Positions 29,186 to 41,202 of a DNA stretch of 64,000 nt are shown here, in pieces. A program made the translations under genes and the position numbers. The DNA comes from Marthasterias glacialis (lineage: Eukaryota > Echinodermata > Asteroidea > Forcipulatida > Asteriidae). The stretch covers positions 8,009,047 through 8,073,046 of the forward strand of contig OU452221.1 in assembly GCA_911728455.2 (NCBI GenBank), in the 5' to 3' direction. Within the stretch, counting starts at the first letter, position 1. Each line of letters begins with the position of its first letter. The notes under the pieces are model-generated. The model was given only the letters and a program-made list of their open reading frames with translations. It was not told the DNA's origin and did not search any database.

Positions 29186-29883
29186 TTTGTTAGACGTCAA
29201 CTTTAAAGTTAATTTTCCAGTCATGCGTAAATATTTTTTAAAGCAATTTAGAAAGGCACTAATGATGAACACCGTGCGTGCTGACCGATGGGTTCACCGC
29301 GACCAATCGATCTTTTTAGCTGTTCCGACTATCAGTCGGAACAGCTATTGTTTCTGTCGAGATTTTTATTTTTTTTTATTATTATTATTATTATTATTCT
29401 TTATTTCCCCCAAAACCCTATTGACTTAACACATGACTTTTCTGCGCACAAAATGCCGTTCTTTGAATTATCATTATAAGTTAAATTCTATATCATGTTA
29501 AAGCTTGTGTCTTGACTTAGCTAAACGATATCATAAAATTATAATTATTAATTAATTAACCATAAGACAGCAGTGTGAATAATTAATTAAGCATTCTTGT
29601 CTCCAGCTTATCTCAGGAAGCCTACAACCGATCTTAATTTTCTTTTCAGTTATAGACTTGTTGAATATTGTAGATGTGCAATTTGGATTGTTTGTGTCTG
29701 TCACGTCATCATGACGTCATTTATGGCACGTTTTGTGTCTGTGTACAAAAGGCACGGCCCAAAAAGTGTAACTATTTGGTAGGTCAAAAACCACAATTTT
29801 TCAAAATATATTGAATTTTAGATTGCTATATTACAAAGATCGTTTAGAAAACATGATTTCTTTTACCAAGAGTTGTCCCAGAC

Positions 29884-30600
29884 CATAAAAATTCATCAAA
29901 GCACAACGTATTTCACTTTAATTAACCGTTAATTTCTCAATCTGAGCACCATTAGTACAACGCTGTGTGGATTGCGCCGCTTTTCGCCGCTCAAAGTTGA
30001 TAGCAAAGTTGTACACAAGTACGCACTCGCCTGTTTTTCACACGTTAATCCAATGATGTTCCTCAGTGTTGCGAACCTGTACAGGTTTTTGGTGGGAAAA
30101 CCGCAAACATGAATGCGGCGGGGTAGCGCTAATTTTTTTAGCGTTTTAAACTTGATTTGTGTTATCAGATGTTAGTTTGGCTTTTAATAACTAATATAAT
30201 GACTTCACTTGTCCCAAACCATAAAAATTCATCAAAGCACAACGTATTTCACTTTAATTAACCGTTAATTGTTCAATCTGAGCAGCATTAGTACAACGCT
30301 GTGTGGATTGCGCCGCTTTTCGCCGCTCAGAGTTGATAGCAAAGTTGTACACAAGTACGCACTCGCCTGTTTTTCACACGTTAATCCAATGATGTTCCTC
30401 AGTGTTGCGAACCTGTACAGGTTTTTGGTGGGAAAACCGCAAACATGAATGCGGCGGGGTAGTGCTAATTTTTTTAGCGTTTTAAATTTGATTTGTGTTA
30501 TCAGATGTTAGTTTGGCTTTTAATAACTAATTTAATGACTTCACTTGTCCCAGACCATAAAAATTCATCAAAGCACAACGTATTTCACTTTCAAAGTTGA
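29884..30600 (+). repeat. 336-bp tandem duplication inside H2
   Basis: Units start at 29884 and 30220, with a third partial one at 30555; all begin CATAAAAATTCATCAAAGC. The two full units differ at only a few bases, so the duplication is recent compared with the DNA around it. Confidence 0.9.
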
Positions 30601-30649
30601 TGCATGGTAAAAAAAGGTGCTTCCAAGAAATATTCAGCAAAGGCATATC

Positions 30650-32140
30650 CAGTTTACTGAAAATCATTTCCCTTGATTTATTTTTTAGATTACTTGAAAT
30701 CTACTAAGAATCATTTCGCCCATGGAATTTTTCCGGTTGCTCAGAATCAATTTGTTTACTAGGAATCGTGTTGGTTATTGAATAAACACTCGTTCAAATA
30801 TAATCATTATGCTTATCCACTTCAATTTGCTCACTATAGAAATCATTTCACTTGTACGCTTATTCATTTGATTTTATTTTTATTTTTTTGCGTGGTCATT
30901 CAACTCAGAATCATTCCAGTTACTCGAAATCATTTCGCTTTCTCAGAATCATGTCGCTTACTCCAAATTATTTTGCTTACGCTAAGTAATTTTTCTTTAC
31001 TTATGATCATTTCACTCACTCAGAATCATTTCGCCTATTCGGAATCATATTCTGCATATTCAAAACTTACTCAGAATCATCACGGTTACTCACAATCATG
31101 TCGCTTTCTCTAAATTATTTTGCTTACGCTAAGTCATTTTTCTTTACTTATGATCATTTCGCTCACTCAGAATCATTTCGCCTATTCGAAATCATATGTT
31201 GCATACTCAAAACTTACTCAGAATCATCACGGTTACTCACAATCATGTCGCTTTCTCTAAATTATTTTGCTTACGCTAAGTCATTTTTCTTTACTTATGA
31301 TCATTTCGCTCACTCAGAATCATTTCGCCTATTCGAAATCATATGTTGCATACTCAAAACTTACTCAGAATCATCACGGTTACTCACAATCATGTCGCTT
31401 TCTCTAAATTATTTTGCTTACGCTAAGTCATTTTTCTTTACTTATGATCATTTCGCTCACTCAGAATCATTTCGCCTATTCGAAATCATATGTTGCATAC
31501 TCAAAACTTACTCAGAATCATCACGGTTACTCACAATCATGTCGCTTTCTCTAAATTATTTTGCTTACGCTAAGTCATTTTTCTTTACTTATGATCATTT
31601 CGCTCACTCAGAATCATTTCGCCTATTCGAAATCATATGTTGCATACTCAAAACTTACTCAGAATCATCACGGTTACTCACAATCATGTCGCTTTCTCTA
31701 AATTATTTTGCTTACGCTAAGTCATTTTTCTTTACTTATGATCATTTCGCTCACTCAGAATCATTTCGCCTATTCGAAATCATATGTCGCATACTCAAAA
31801 CTTACTCAGAATCATCACGGTTACTCACAATCATGTCGCTTTCTCTAAATTATTTTGCTTACGCTAAGTCATTTTTCTTTACTTATGATCATTTCGCTCA
31901 CTCAGAATCATTTCGCCTATTCGAAATCATATGTTGCATACTCAAAACTTACTCAGAATCATCACGGTTACTCACAATCATGTCGCTTTCTCTAAATTAT
32001 TTTGCTTACGCTAAGTCATTTTTCTTTACTTATGATCATTTCGCTCACTCAGAATCATTTCGCCTATTCGAAATCATATGTTGCATACTCAAAACTTACT
32101 CAAAATCATCTCGGTTACCCTGAATCATGTCGCTTACTCC
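30650..32140 (+). repeat. 19-bp / 147-bp hierarchical satellite array
   Basis: About seven near-identical 147-bp units (from about 31098 to 32110), each made of about seven degenerate 19-20-bp subunits related to ATTTCGCTCACTCAGAATC plus one shortened 12-bp piece. To the left (30650-31090) are older, irregular subunits of the same kind. 147 is divisible by three, so one frame stays open for 341 codons by accident of period. Confidence 0.92.
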
Positions 32141-32180
32141 AAATTAGCTTAGAGCACATGTGACATTTTATTTAAACATA

Positions 32181-32800
32181 TGACCCCGATTTGACCTTTC
32201 CTTCCGGTCCAAACAGGAAGTTCAAAACTTAAAAGAATCTCATCTCCTGAACTAAATTTCATAAATTTGTAATCTTTATGTTGTTTTGTAGCTTACATCA
32301 TATCGGACATTTTGTTTAGAGGCGTAACCCCACTTTGACCTTTACTTCCGGTCCAAACAGGAAGCTATAAATTTCATAACAGCATATCTCATGTGCCAAA
32401 TGTCCTAGAGTCATAATCTTTGTTCCATTTGTAGCTTACATCATGTGTGACATTTCGTTATTAGAATGACCCCACTTTGATCTTTACTTCCGGTCCACAC
32501 TGGAAGCTCTAAATTTCAAAAAGCATATCTCCTGTGGCAAATGTACTAGTCATTATCTTTGTACCATTCGTACCTTACATCACATTTGACATTTGGTTAC
32601 TAGGCAAGACCTCACTTTGACCTTTACTTCCGGTCCAGACAGGAAGCTCTAAATTAAAAAAACATATATCATGTGCCAAATGTCGTAGAGTTATAATCTT
32701 TGTACATTTGTAGCTCACATCGAAGGTGACATTTTGATATCACGCATGACCCCACTTTGACCTTTACTTCCGGTCGAAAAAAGAAGCTCTCAATTAAAAA
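32181..32800 (+). repeat. Five tandem copies (about 142 bp) of the cassette in H2
   Basis: Units start near 32181, 32325, 32467, 32608 and 32747 (spacing 139-144 bp). Each carries TGACCCCACTTTGACCT (5-bp spacer) and a CTTCCGGTC...GGAAG arm pair, followed by an AT-rich segment with TTTGTAGCTTACATC. Confidence 0.85.
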
Positions 32801-32999
32801 AAAAATCATATGTCCTGCGCCAATTGTCAAAGTCATTATCGTTGTACCGTGTAGGACCATTATCAAGGTCTTGAGTATTTAATCAAAGGACAAACAACTT
32901 CGGAACAGCTACGTGTTTGTCCACAAACACATAATGTCTAGTTATGATTGCTTTTGCCGTGGCGCTTTTGGTTGAGCGCTCAATCTGCAGATCGATGGG

Positions 33000-33240
33000 C
33001 AGCTGAGTGGTGCTGCTCACAAAATTTCCCTCCATCCACCGACTTCTCCTCTAAAGTAAAATCCTCCCATCCACCCCACAAAGTTTTAAGTCCTCTACCC
33101 ACAAGAAATTCCCCCTCCATTAAGACCCCAATGTACCAAGTTTTGAGCCCTCCCCTCAACCGAGCCCCTGAAGGTACCCCCCTCTCCAAGTTCTAAGCCC
33201 TCCCTTCGACCCCACCCACAAAAATTCATCTCCCCGAGTA
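33000..33240 (+). repeat. C-rich degenerate repeat
   Basis: Recurring CCACCCCACAAAGTTTTAAG-like and GAGCCCTCCCCTCAACC-like pieces of about 40-50 bp. Very low G on this strand. No coding sense. Confidence 0.6.
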
Positions 33241-34168
33241 AGTTCCCCATACTTCAAATGACCTTTATCACACAAAACTTCTGTATTCAGTTAACTGGAA
33301 TGTCTATCACTATTATACTCTTAAACTAGCAAACAAGGGTTTAAAAGGGTTTCCAGTCATTTTGCACGGCCAAAATTATACGCAGGTAAAAATGTAAATT
33401 TACGGAACAAATTTGTACATGCATTTGGAAAAAAAACATCCTGTCCAGTTGGGTTGGTCACATAGCTTTTAGTGACAATAATTACTGTTGTGTGATAAAG
33501 GTCCTCTCTGCACTAACCCATTGAAACAAAGTACAAATAACACATGTTTTATTAATTTTTATTATTATTTGTTTTATATTTTTTTTTACATAAATGTAAG
33601 CCCCATGTACACTGGCACATCACTTAAACTATCGCGACCCTTTCTCTTAGGTTGGTTGGACCGCGAGAAGGTCATGCATGTTCTATCTATTTTGTGCTAC
33701 AGCCATCTTGCTTCTTAATCACTGCTGTACAATTTCAAACCAGAAGACTGGTTTTGTAATAAAAAAAATAAAAAAAAAAAAAGACAAACAATATCTTTTC
33801 GTCCAGCCTCGTTATGGCCACATTGTTGTGAATGATAGATGTACCCTGATCTTTATAAATAATTACGGTAACCACTTGTTGTGAATGATGCAGTCTAAAA
33901 TTGAGCATTGATACTAGGCAAAATGCCTCTAAAAGGTTTTCGCTTTTATCAACGTTTGAAAAAAGCTATGCGCTTCCATAGGAAGTGTGGAATTGTTGTT
34001 AAGTATTGTTTCTTATTTAAAGAATTAATTTCTCACTATGAATGTTCAAACCTTTTTATTACCAACAAACAATATGTACACTTAAGTATAAATTATTGCT
34101 CATGTTGTACCGTACCATTATAAATGGAACCATGGCCAGATAGACTGAATAATAACATAAATAGAAAT
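33241..34168. other. Intergenic, nothing recognised
   Basis: AT-rich DNA with A-runs (33762-33782). Only short chance open frames; no repeat family recognised. Confidence 0.55.
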
Positions 34169-34827
34169 CGTCACTGACACCACGAACTAACACACAGTGC
34201 GCGCTGTTCGTAAGAACATTTGAAGTTACACTCATACGCAAGTTAAGAATGCTTCAGACAGTAAAAGTGTTCATTTGTTTGGTTTGTTACTTATTTACAG
34301 GAAAATTTTACTTTTACACCATCTGATGTGGTTTTCATCCGGTAAAAAACACAATGATCTACGAAGTTATTCAATGTTAGAGATGTGTGTTAGTTCGTGG
34401 AATCGAAAAAACGCTGCCTCTTGTGTGTGAGACGCTGCTTCTGTGCTGTGGCGCGCACTCACACATGTGTTAGTTCGTGAAATCGAAAAAGCGCTGATCC
34501 GAGCGCGCGCGCGCACACACATTGACAACCGTGATGCTGCGCATATGTACAGAATGTACGTACAAACATATGCGGGGATTGAGCGCATATGTGACCAAGA
34601 TGGGAACGATCACATCTGTGTTAGTTCGTGGTGCTATTAAAGCGCAAAATATGCAATTACTGGTTCACACAATCTTTAAAATCTACCATTTTACACATGT
34701 TTCGCCCTTGATATACCATTCAGTTGATGTTCATGATGCAAACAGGCAATAACCAAAAAAAAACACGAAATTCTTATGTTTTTCATTGTTTTTTATACAT
34801 TTGTGTTAGTTCGTGGTGTCAGTGACG
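34169..34827. mobile_element. 659-bp inverted-repeat element with internal copies of its end
   Basis: Ends CGTCACTGACACCACGAACT and AGTTCGTGGTGTCAGTGACG are perfect inverted repeats. The core TGTGTTAGTTCGTG occurs three more times inside (34386, about 34466, 34617), each followed by related sequence such as AATCGAAAAA(A/G)CGCTG. No transposase frame. Confidence 0.82.
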
Positions 34828-37800
34828 AAATGTTAGAACAATTTATATTTAACTTCTACTAACTTCAAAATTCACTGAACGACAACGTCTGATAAATGTA
34901 TATAAACAAGTTGAAGAAAACCTCTGAGGCAATTTTGTATTTCATACCCAAACATTAAGTCAAAGTGCGAAGCCGGGGCAGTCAAAGTCCGAGTTCGAAT
35001 CGTCTGTATTGTCCCAAGTCCGAACCCCGCGCCAATCCATTGAAAGTAAACATAAATCTTAATCAATAATATGAACACCATTGCGGCATTTTATAACACA
35101 GACAAACCTCTTTAAATTCTTTTTCTTTCCATTTTTTTTTTAAACTTCTGCTTTCTTTCAACTGCATTGAAAAAAATACAGACTTATCCTAGTTTTTTTT
35201 TAAATGACGGGGAAATAAATATATAATAATAATAAATCAAATTCCTCCTAAAATTCCCTTCAAATTCCCTGCTTTTATAGCCCGGGTTTAATTGTGCTGT
35301 TTGTGTAAAGCGTGATTTTATACTGCCCGGGTCGATTAAATACACGCGTCACGAAGGGATGTCATACAAGTCTGCCCCATGGTATTTTATATTAATTATT
35401 TTGGGGTATAGTTATATGTTTTAATCAAACTTATCTCATCTTGTTAACTTGTTATGGATTAGTGTGGTCAGCCCAGGAAACACATTCCACTGTGTTAAAG
35501 ATCACGCTGGAGTTAAAAGGCCTGCAAGCGAGTTGGTCAAGTTGCTATAGTTTGGTTATGTTATTTTAGAACAAAGTTGAGAATGTGGGAGGTCAAACAA
35601 CTCAAATTTTGAACAGAAGTAGCTTAGTATATATCACACGTGGTTCTTGCAACCAATACGCGGGCGCACAGTTTAACTGATTTCCTACGGGTAGTGTATG
35701 GGGACGGGGTAGCCTCGCTTATGATCAATCAACTGTTTTGATAACTCAAATTAAAGCGGATGACAGGAATGGAAACGTTCTTCTGAATCACATTAGTAAT
35801 TTTCACCGACGTATGCAGCATTTATTCTACTGGGAACGGTGTTTTTATATGCAGCCTCGCTTTCAAATTAATCACGAATAAAACCTCAACTTGATTCGAT
35901 ATCGGGCGATGCATTTTGGAAATTAAACTTCGAGTTTTTATTCTCAATGATTCTATAAAGAAACTCAATTGACTTTTCTCCCAGTCCCGGACAAAGAAAA
36001 TGCATTTAATTTGTTTTTTTCGTTAGCATTCAACCAAACACAATTTAGGACTTATTTTTGACATTCAGTTTAAGCCTGAATTTCAGTTAAGCCTGCTAGA
36101 AAGACATTCATGTTAGCTAGTTGTTTGTAGTTTGAAGAGACACATTTGTGTATATAGTAAATAATAAATGAAAATGAGTTAAACTTACCCATACCCAGAC
36201 AAACAGACAGGCTGCAACAGATGGTTATGGCGCAAAGTAAAGGCAAAGTTTACATATTAATTAAATCCTTCCGGAGCAAATAATATCTATCTCCCTAAGT
36301 GAAAATTCCATTTTCAAGTTCGGTGTCAAGTTTTCAGTAAAAACAATAAAAAAACAGTCTATCTTTCTTCATGGATTTTTTGCACGTTCATGCACATCGA
36401 TCTTGTTTCGGTTCCTGCATTTTGATTGATGGTCATTAAAAAATTTCTTTGATTTTGACTGTATTTCTGACAAAAATTGTCTTCTTCAATGCGCTTTTAG
36501 ATTGAAACTAATCACATTGTTTCAATCATTTCCAATCTTGCACCATAATATTTTGGCTCGATGCAACATCAACCAATTAGCATGCTGATCCTAACTATCT
36601 TGGTTTAAAGGGAATTTTTGTATTCTCGGAATACATGGTTTAATTGGCTGTTTAATTTTCATCAAAATTCACTACACAACCTCGATATTAGATGATGTAG
36701 TCGGAATTCTCAGTTGTTAGTTAAGACTTACAGAGTTTTCATTGTTGTTGGTATGCCTACAAAAGTTAAAACAGTTCAATTGAGATTTTTTCCTTCTCTT
36801 CAGTCATTCATTTTGCCATCAAACTTTGAAACACAAACAATTGTTCCGATGATGTTTGTCAAGTATATATACAGTTACCGGTAGCAGATGGGCCATGTTT
36901 CTCCACTTCATGAACATGCGTCACTGCCTGTTGTTGTTTCGCGCCGTGCCGTGCATCTGCCGGACCAGGCTTGAATCCCTACTTCTGAAACCTCATGATG
37001 GCAGCTTCCGTGAACTTTTCACGATGAGATAGCAATCATCTGAAAGATAGCAATCATCTGAAAGATAAAAAGACAAAGAAAGGTAATCATTGAAGTAAAG
37101 TAGTCTTGTCAAGGAGAAGCGGTAACAGAAAATCTGTGAAAATTATAGGACGTTTAAAATTTAAAGCATAAGAAAAAAAAATGAAATAGAATACTAAAAA
37201 ACACGACATTAAAATCACCCACACTAATACAATGTAGGTGTATATCTGTTGGGCAAAGTCTTGACTGTCTTGACAAAGTCTTCTTGACTGTAAATGCATT
37301 CTATTTAAAAGGTACCCGGCCCTTCCGACCATTTTAAACAGACTAATATATCCACTGCTCTAATTTTTGTTTCTAGAAAGGAAATTCTACTGTGAGTTCT
37401 GATAGTTTTAAACAGATTTCCTGTCATTCCGAAAAGATAATTCAATCGTCAGGAAAGAATCATGTCTAGGGTGCGGTTTGTGGCCAGTAACACGGCGGGA
37501 AATTCAGACGGCGGACCCCTGCATAAGACACTTTTATGGTGTGGCGCCTTCACAATCAAAATATCAGGACATCATACAGTTCGAACATTGCATTTAGAAA
37601 TTACAGACAGAGGTGAAATTTTGCTAGTATCAAGTATTCTTCAAGTATCGTAAAATAGACGATTTGATGACTTTTCTTACCATTCAAATAATGTGACACC
37701 ATCATGCCCCGGGGTCCACGAGTTGCACGCAGCAACTTGAATTCACAGTGAGTTAGTTCATAGTGGCGTTTAATCGTCACAGTGAATGCGATAATAAAGG

Positions 37801-38244
37801 TTACAGTTGTAGGTTCCTCCCTCCATAAAACAAAATTTGAATAACATTGGATGAGCTACTTTATGCAAAGTAGGGCGTTGGTTCCACGAGCTTCTAAGCT
37901 GGTACCCTGAAGGTTAACGGTGTGTCTCCTTGCAAACGGTGGGTGACGACTCTTTTTCGAAACAAGTCGTCCATCAAGTCAACGAAAGTGGGAAGAAGAC
38001 GGGGTCGAGGTTCAACCCCGTTCCTATTAAAAGGCCCCACTAAAAATATATGAACATCTATAGGAAAACAAAAAGTGTGTTTCGGCTAGTTTCGGTAATA
38101 ATAACAGAAACGCCTATTTATTTGAAGGTTTCTAAGAAATAGGTTTCTAAGAAATAGGTCTTCTCATTTATTCTCAATTACACAAGTGATAATATAAATT
38201 CCAATTCAGGTGATGGCGAAAAATTAAGGAATAAATATTGTATA
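34828..38244. other. Intergenic, no gene supported
   Basis: 3.4 kb of AT-rich DNA with scattered short duplications (TAGCAATCATCTGAAAGA twice at about 37030-37065). No coding exon, tRNA or known repeat recognised. Confidence 0.5.
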
Positions 38245-38406
38245 CAAATATTGACTGCTTCGAGTGGCGTAGTAAAACTAGTCACTCGAGGTGATCCCAG
38301 GAGCAGCCTATCTTCCCGAGGCGGAGCCGAGGGAAGATAGGCGGCTCCGGGGATCACCGAGAGTGACTAGTTTTACTACGCCACGAGATAAAGCAGTTAA
38401 TATTTG
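38245..38406. mobile_element. Near-perfect 162-bp palindrome
   Basis: Arms of about 75 bp: left AGTGGCGTAGTAAAACTAGT and right ACTAGTTTTACTACGCCACG are exact over the core, as are TATCTTCCC and GGGAAGATA. The centre is GAGGCGGAGCCGAGG. No visible target duplication. Likely a MITE. Confidence 0.88.
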
Positions 38407-39565
38407 TTTTATAAAACCTCAATTTCATCCATTTTGTGGTAATATTCGTTAAACAACTGTGCGTATATCAATCTTCAAACAACTGTATAAAATCTGACAG
38501 GAAATCTTGACAAAAAGAAACAGGGGGTACCACACTGCCTTCGTTCTCATATCGTATTTCAAATGCACGTATTATTTGATCGTTTCACCGGGTTCGAGGT
38601 TGTCATTGGATAGTACCATTAAGTTCTTTTGGTCGGTGTGCAGTGTGATAGTAAAAATACACAACGCCACGTGACGCACGTTCGGCCAATCAACAGATAG
38701 AATCAAAAGAAGAGGTGTTATAATAGTTTTTATATGACCATTGCCCGGGAATACAAAACACACAAAAAAAATATTGATAATGGTAAAAAAGAATTAATAC
38801 CGCCCTCTTTCGACAAGACAAAGAAGTTTGAAAAGTTCATACAGAATCTAGTCTCCTGGTTCCCTGACCAAAGATTCTCTGACGACAAGTGTTAAAAATC
38901 TTAGGTACGGTACGTCAGGCGTTGAATTTGTTTGGGGAAAAAGGGAAAAGAAAAACGATAATGGGATGTGTCTCAAATTGTTGAATTTTTATCAACAAAA
39001 GAAATGTCCGACTATCAACGACACTGTCCGAATGTTGACCCAACGAGTTCGGAGCATGTAGTGGTACATATGGAACACTATAGTCCAGTGATATGGGATT
39101 TGAGATTATAGAATAAAGTTGTTTTTAGTATCTTTTATGCCGCATGGACAGTAAAAAACTACTTTACAATGGGAGCAGTCACAATAAATACTCCCTTTTT
39201 TGGTCTATGCATGTCTAGTCTACCGCTATTATATCGCTATAGGCCCTATATGCTGCTAGAAAATGGCGTCTCTTCTAGCGGCTAATTAAGTACTAATTAG
39301 TAAGCTGAGTTAGCCGCCTCCAAAATCTAATGTTCTCAGTGATATGGTCTTTAAGATTATGGAATAAAAGTTCATCTTTTATGCAGCATGATGATGGGTA
39401 TATTATACTTTACAGTGAGTGCAGTAAATATTCATTGTTTGTGTACATGCTTGCGTATGTACCGCTATACATCATGCTAAACAAAGCTTTTAGCAGAAAA
39501 TAACGAAGTACAGTACGGTTGGTGAGACAAAACATTAATTTTCAAAATTGAATGAAAAATATTAA
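38407..39565. other. Intergenic, no gene supported
   Basis: Contains two loosely similar stretches (about 39080-39240 and 39335-39470: CAGTGATATGG, ATTATAGAATAAAG versus ATTATGGAATAAAAG, TCTTTTATGC-GCATG), probably an old tandem duplication. Nothing else recognised. Confidence 0.5.
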
Positions 39566-39784
39566 AACCCTATGGGCTGCGTCAAGATGACCATGTGTGT
39601 TCAATGGATCCTCCTCTTTTATACTGTAGGTAGTGGTGCCCGGCTCATGGGGACATGTGAAAAGTGCTTCTTTTTACGAAGTAAATCTATATCGGTTCTG
39701 AATGTCAAACCGGGAACTGGCTCTTGTTCGAATTCGAATATCAAACGTCGACAAACGAGTAACCAACTTCACACCGGACCTACC
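39566..39784 (-). repeat. Dispersed 230-bp repeat, copy 2 (inverted)
   Basis: Matches the reverse complement of 28213-28449 (for example AGTAACCAACTTC and TTCAATGGATCCTCCTC). Directly followed by palindromic element D. Confidence 0.8.
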
Positions 39785-39797
39785 GCTGAACGCACTA

Positions 39798-39936
39798 TGG
39801 CCGTTTACGAAATCACGGCTTAGGCTTGGGCTCTGTCCGCCTGTTTGAATCCCCGTAAGGAAAGCGCACGTTTTCACAATAAATGACAGAACCTAAGCCT
39901 GAGCCCAAGTTCAAGCCGTGGTTTCGTAAACGGCCA
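39798..39936. mobile_element. Palindromic MITE family D, copy 2
   Basis: Arms GGCCGTTTACGAAATCACGG and CCGTGGTTTCGTAAACGGCC, preceded by TA. Centre with CGCACGTTTTCAC like copy 1. Confidence 0.88.
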
Positions 39937-41202
39937 ATACGCGTACGAGGTTGCTGCTAGCTAGACTGGTTCCAGGTCCCTACATCGTTCGCAGAGAACG
40001 CTATAAAGACCTGCAAACAGTCTATAAATTTGAATGTTAAAACAGTAACTGGTACGCAAACGTCAAACTTCCTTCAAAAAACTTTCACACACTACTATTG
40101 TAGTAGTCTGGTAAATAAATGAGGAGCTGAAGGTCTTGACAAGGGGTAGTGCTGTGTGAAAAAGTTAAGTCTCTTAAGTTGCAGCAGAAAGTGGAGTCAT
40201 CCATCGGGTCGGTAACACTACAGATCTTAGGTAAGATGTTAAGGTATCATGCGATTACCCGTTTTCGGTCGACACCTATACCCGGTCACTCATTTTGATT
40301 CCTGTTTACCGCGAGAGGGCGCTAGATATACAGCGACTAGAAGTTTCATTCACGACCGATGTTCCTTACGATCACCAACGCAAAAAATTATTGAGATTCA
40401 AGTTTCCTGTCGTAAGTTACACCCAAAAGTTTATAAAATGTTAAATTTTCAGTATAGATCACTAATACACTTTTTACTCACAATCAAATGTCTCTAAAAA
40501 TTATAATCCACGGTCAAACATTCCAAATGAAAGTTTCATCGGTAAGGTCAAGTTCCATTTTCCCCAGGTAGAACGGTAGATCACGTGATTATGTTGCTAA
40601 GTGGGATTGTATGGAGTGCCAACATTGCAGAAACCTTAAGTGTATTTCAAGTGAATATGACTTTTTGTGTTTATACTGCACTCTCTGCTTCATTGCAATG
40701 GGCCCTAATGAAAGCTGCAATGGCTATATAAAGTTCATTTCTCCCCAAATTACTCATATTATTGGCCACTCTGAAATTCAAGATAATCAGATTGATAAAT
40801 ATTATTTTTTGTTTTAAATTAAAAATGTGTTGAGGAAATGGAACAGTCACTTTTATTTTATTCAGTAATATTTTTTTTATGAAGAACAACAAAGTTGTGT
40901 GGTCCAACTTTCACTTAATTCCCCTCCCTTCCCCATTCTTTGAACAAATTTTGACACATATGCAGTTTCAAAACAAAAAAACCCATCAAAAACGTTCATA
41001 TTTATGCCACGGGCAGTGCACAAAATGTGTAAAATAATTGCACAAAATACTTGGAGGGCCTGACATTGTACGTAGCTAATGACCATGAATTTATGTCAGG
41101 ATCCAGAAAATATGTCATCTTTATTACAATTAATTTTAGGAACTTTATGATTGGTTTTATAGATTTTTTAATGGCAATGTTATATTTCCTTCTCTTTATA
41201 CA
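39937..41202. other. Intergenic, no gene supported
   Basis: Short open frames only. GC-moderate near 40250-40330 (GAGAGGGCGC), then AT-rich. Confidence 0.45.

Larger units (their letters stand above)
29317..32941 (+). mobile_element. Helentron-like non-autonomous element H2 with nested arrays
   Basis: The 5' end is a perfect hairpin (TAGCTGTTCCGACT, 3-nt loop, AGTCGGAACAGCTA). The 3' end has CGGAACAGCTA (32901-32911) matching the 5' tip in inverse, then a hairpin (GTGTTTG-TCCA-CAAACAC, 32913-32930), then CTAG (32938-32941). The same layout occurs in H1 with different terminal sequence. The interior is made of tandem arrays: a 336-bp duplication, a 19/147-bp array and a 142-bp array. No coding capacity for a transposase is visible. 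Confidence 0.75.

Noticed and set aside
31098..32123. 341-codon open frame of 49-residue repeats
   Set aside because: Product of the 147-bp satellite period being divisible by three. The DNA repeats are built of 19-bp pieces unrelated to codons.
30650..32140. CRISPR-like look of regular repeats
   Set aside because: Units are contiguous with no unique spacers, and the DNA is clearly eukaryotic with spliced genes.
37900..38045. Possible structured RNA (GGTCGAGGTTCAACCCCG stem)
   Set aside because: Only one short stem is convincing; it fits no snRNA or tRNA pattern I know, and there is no recognisable promoter.
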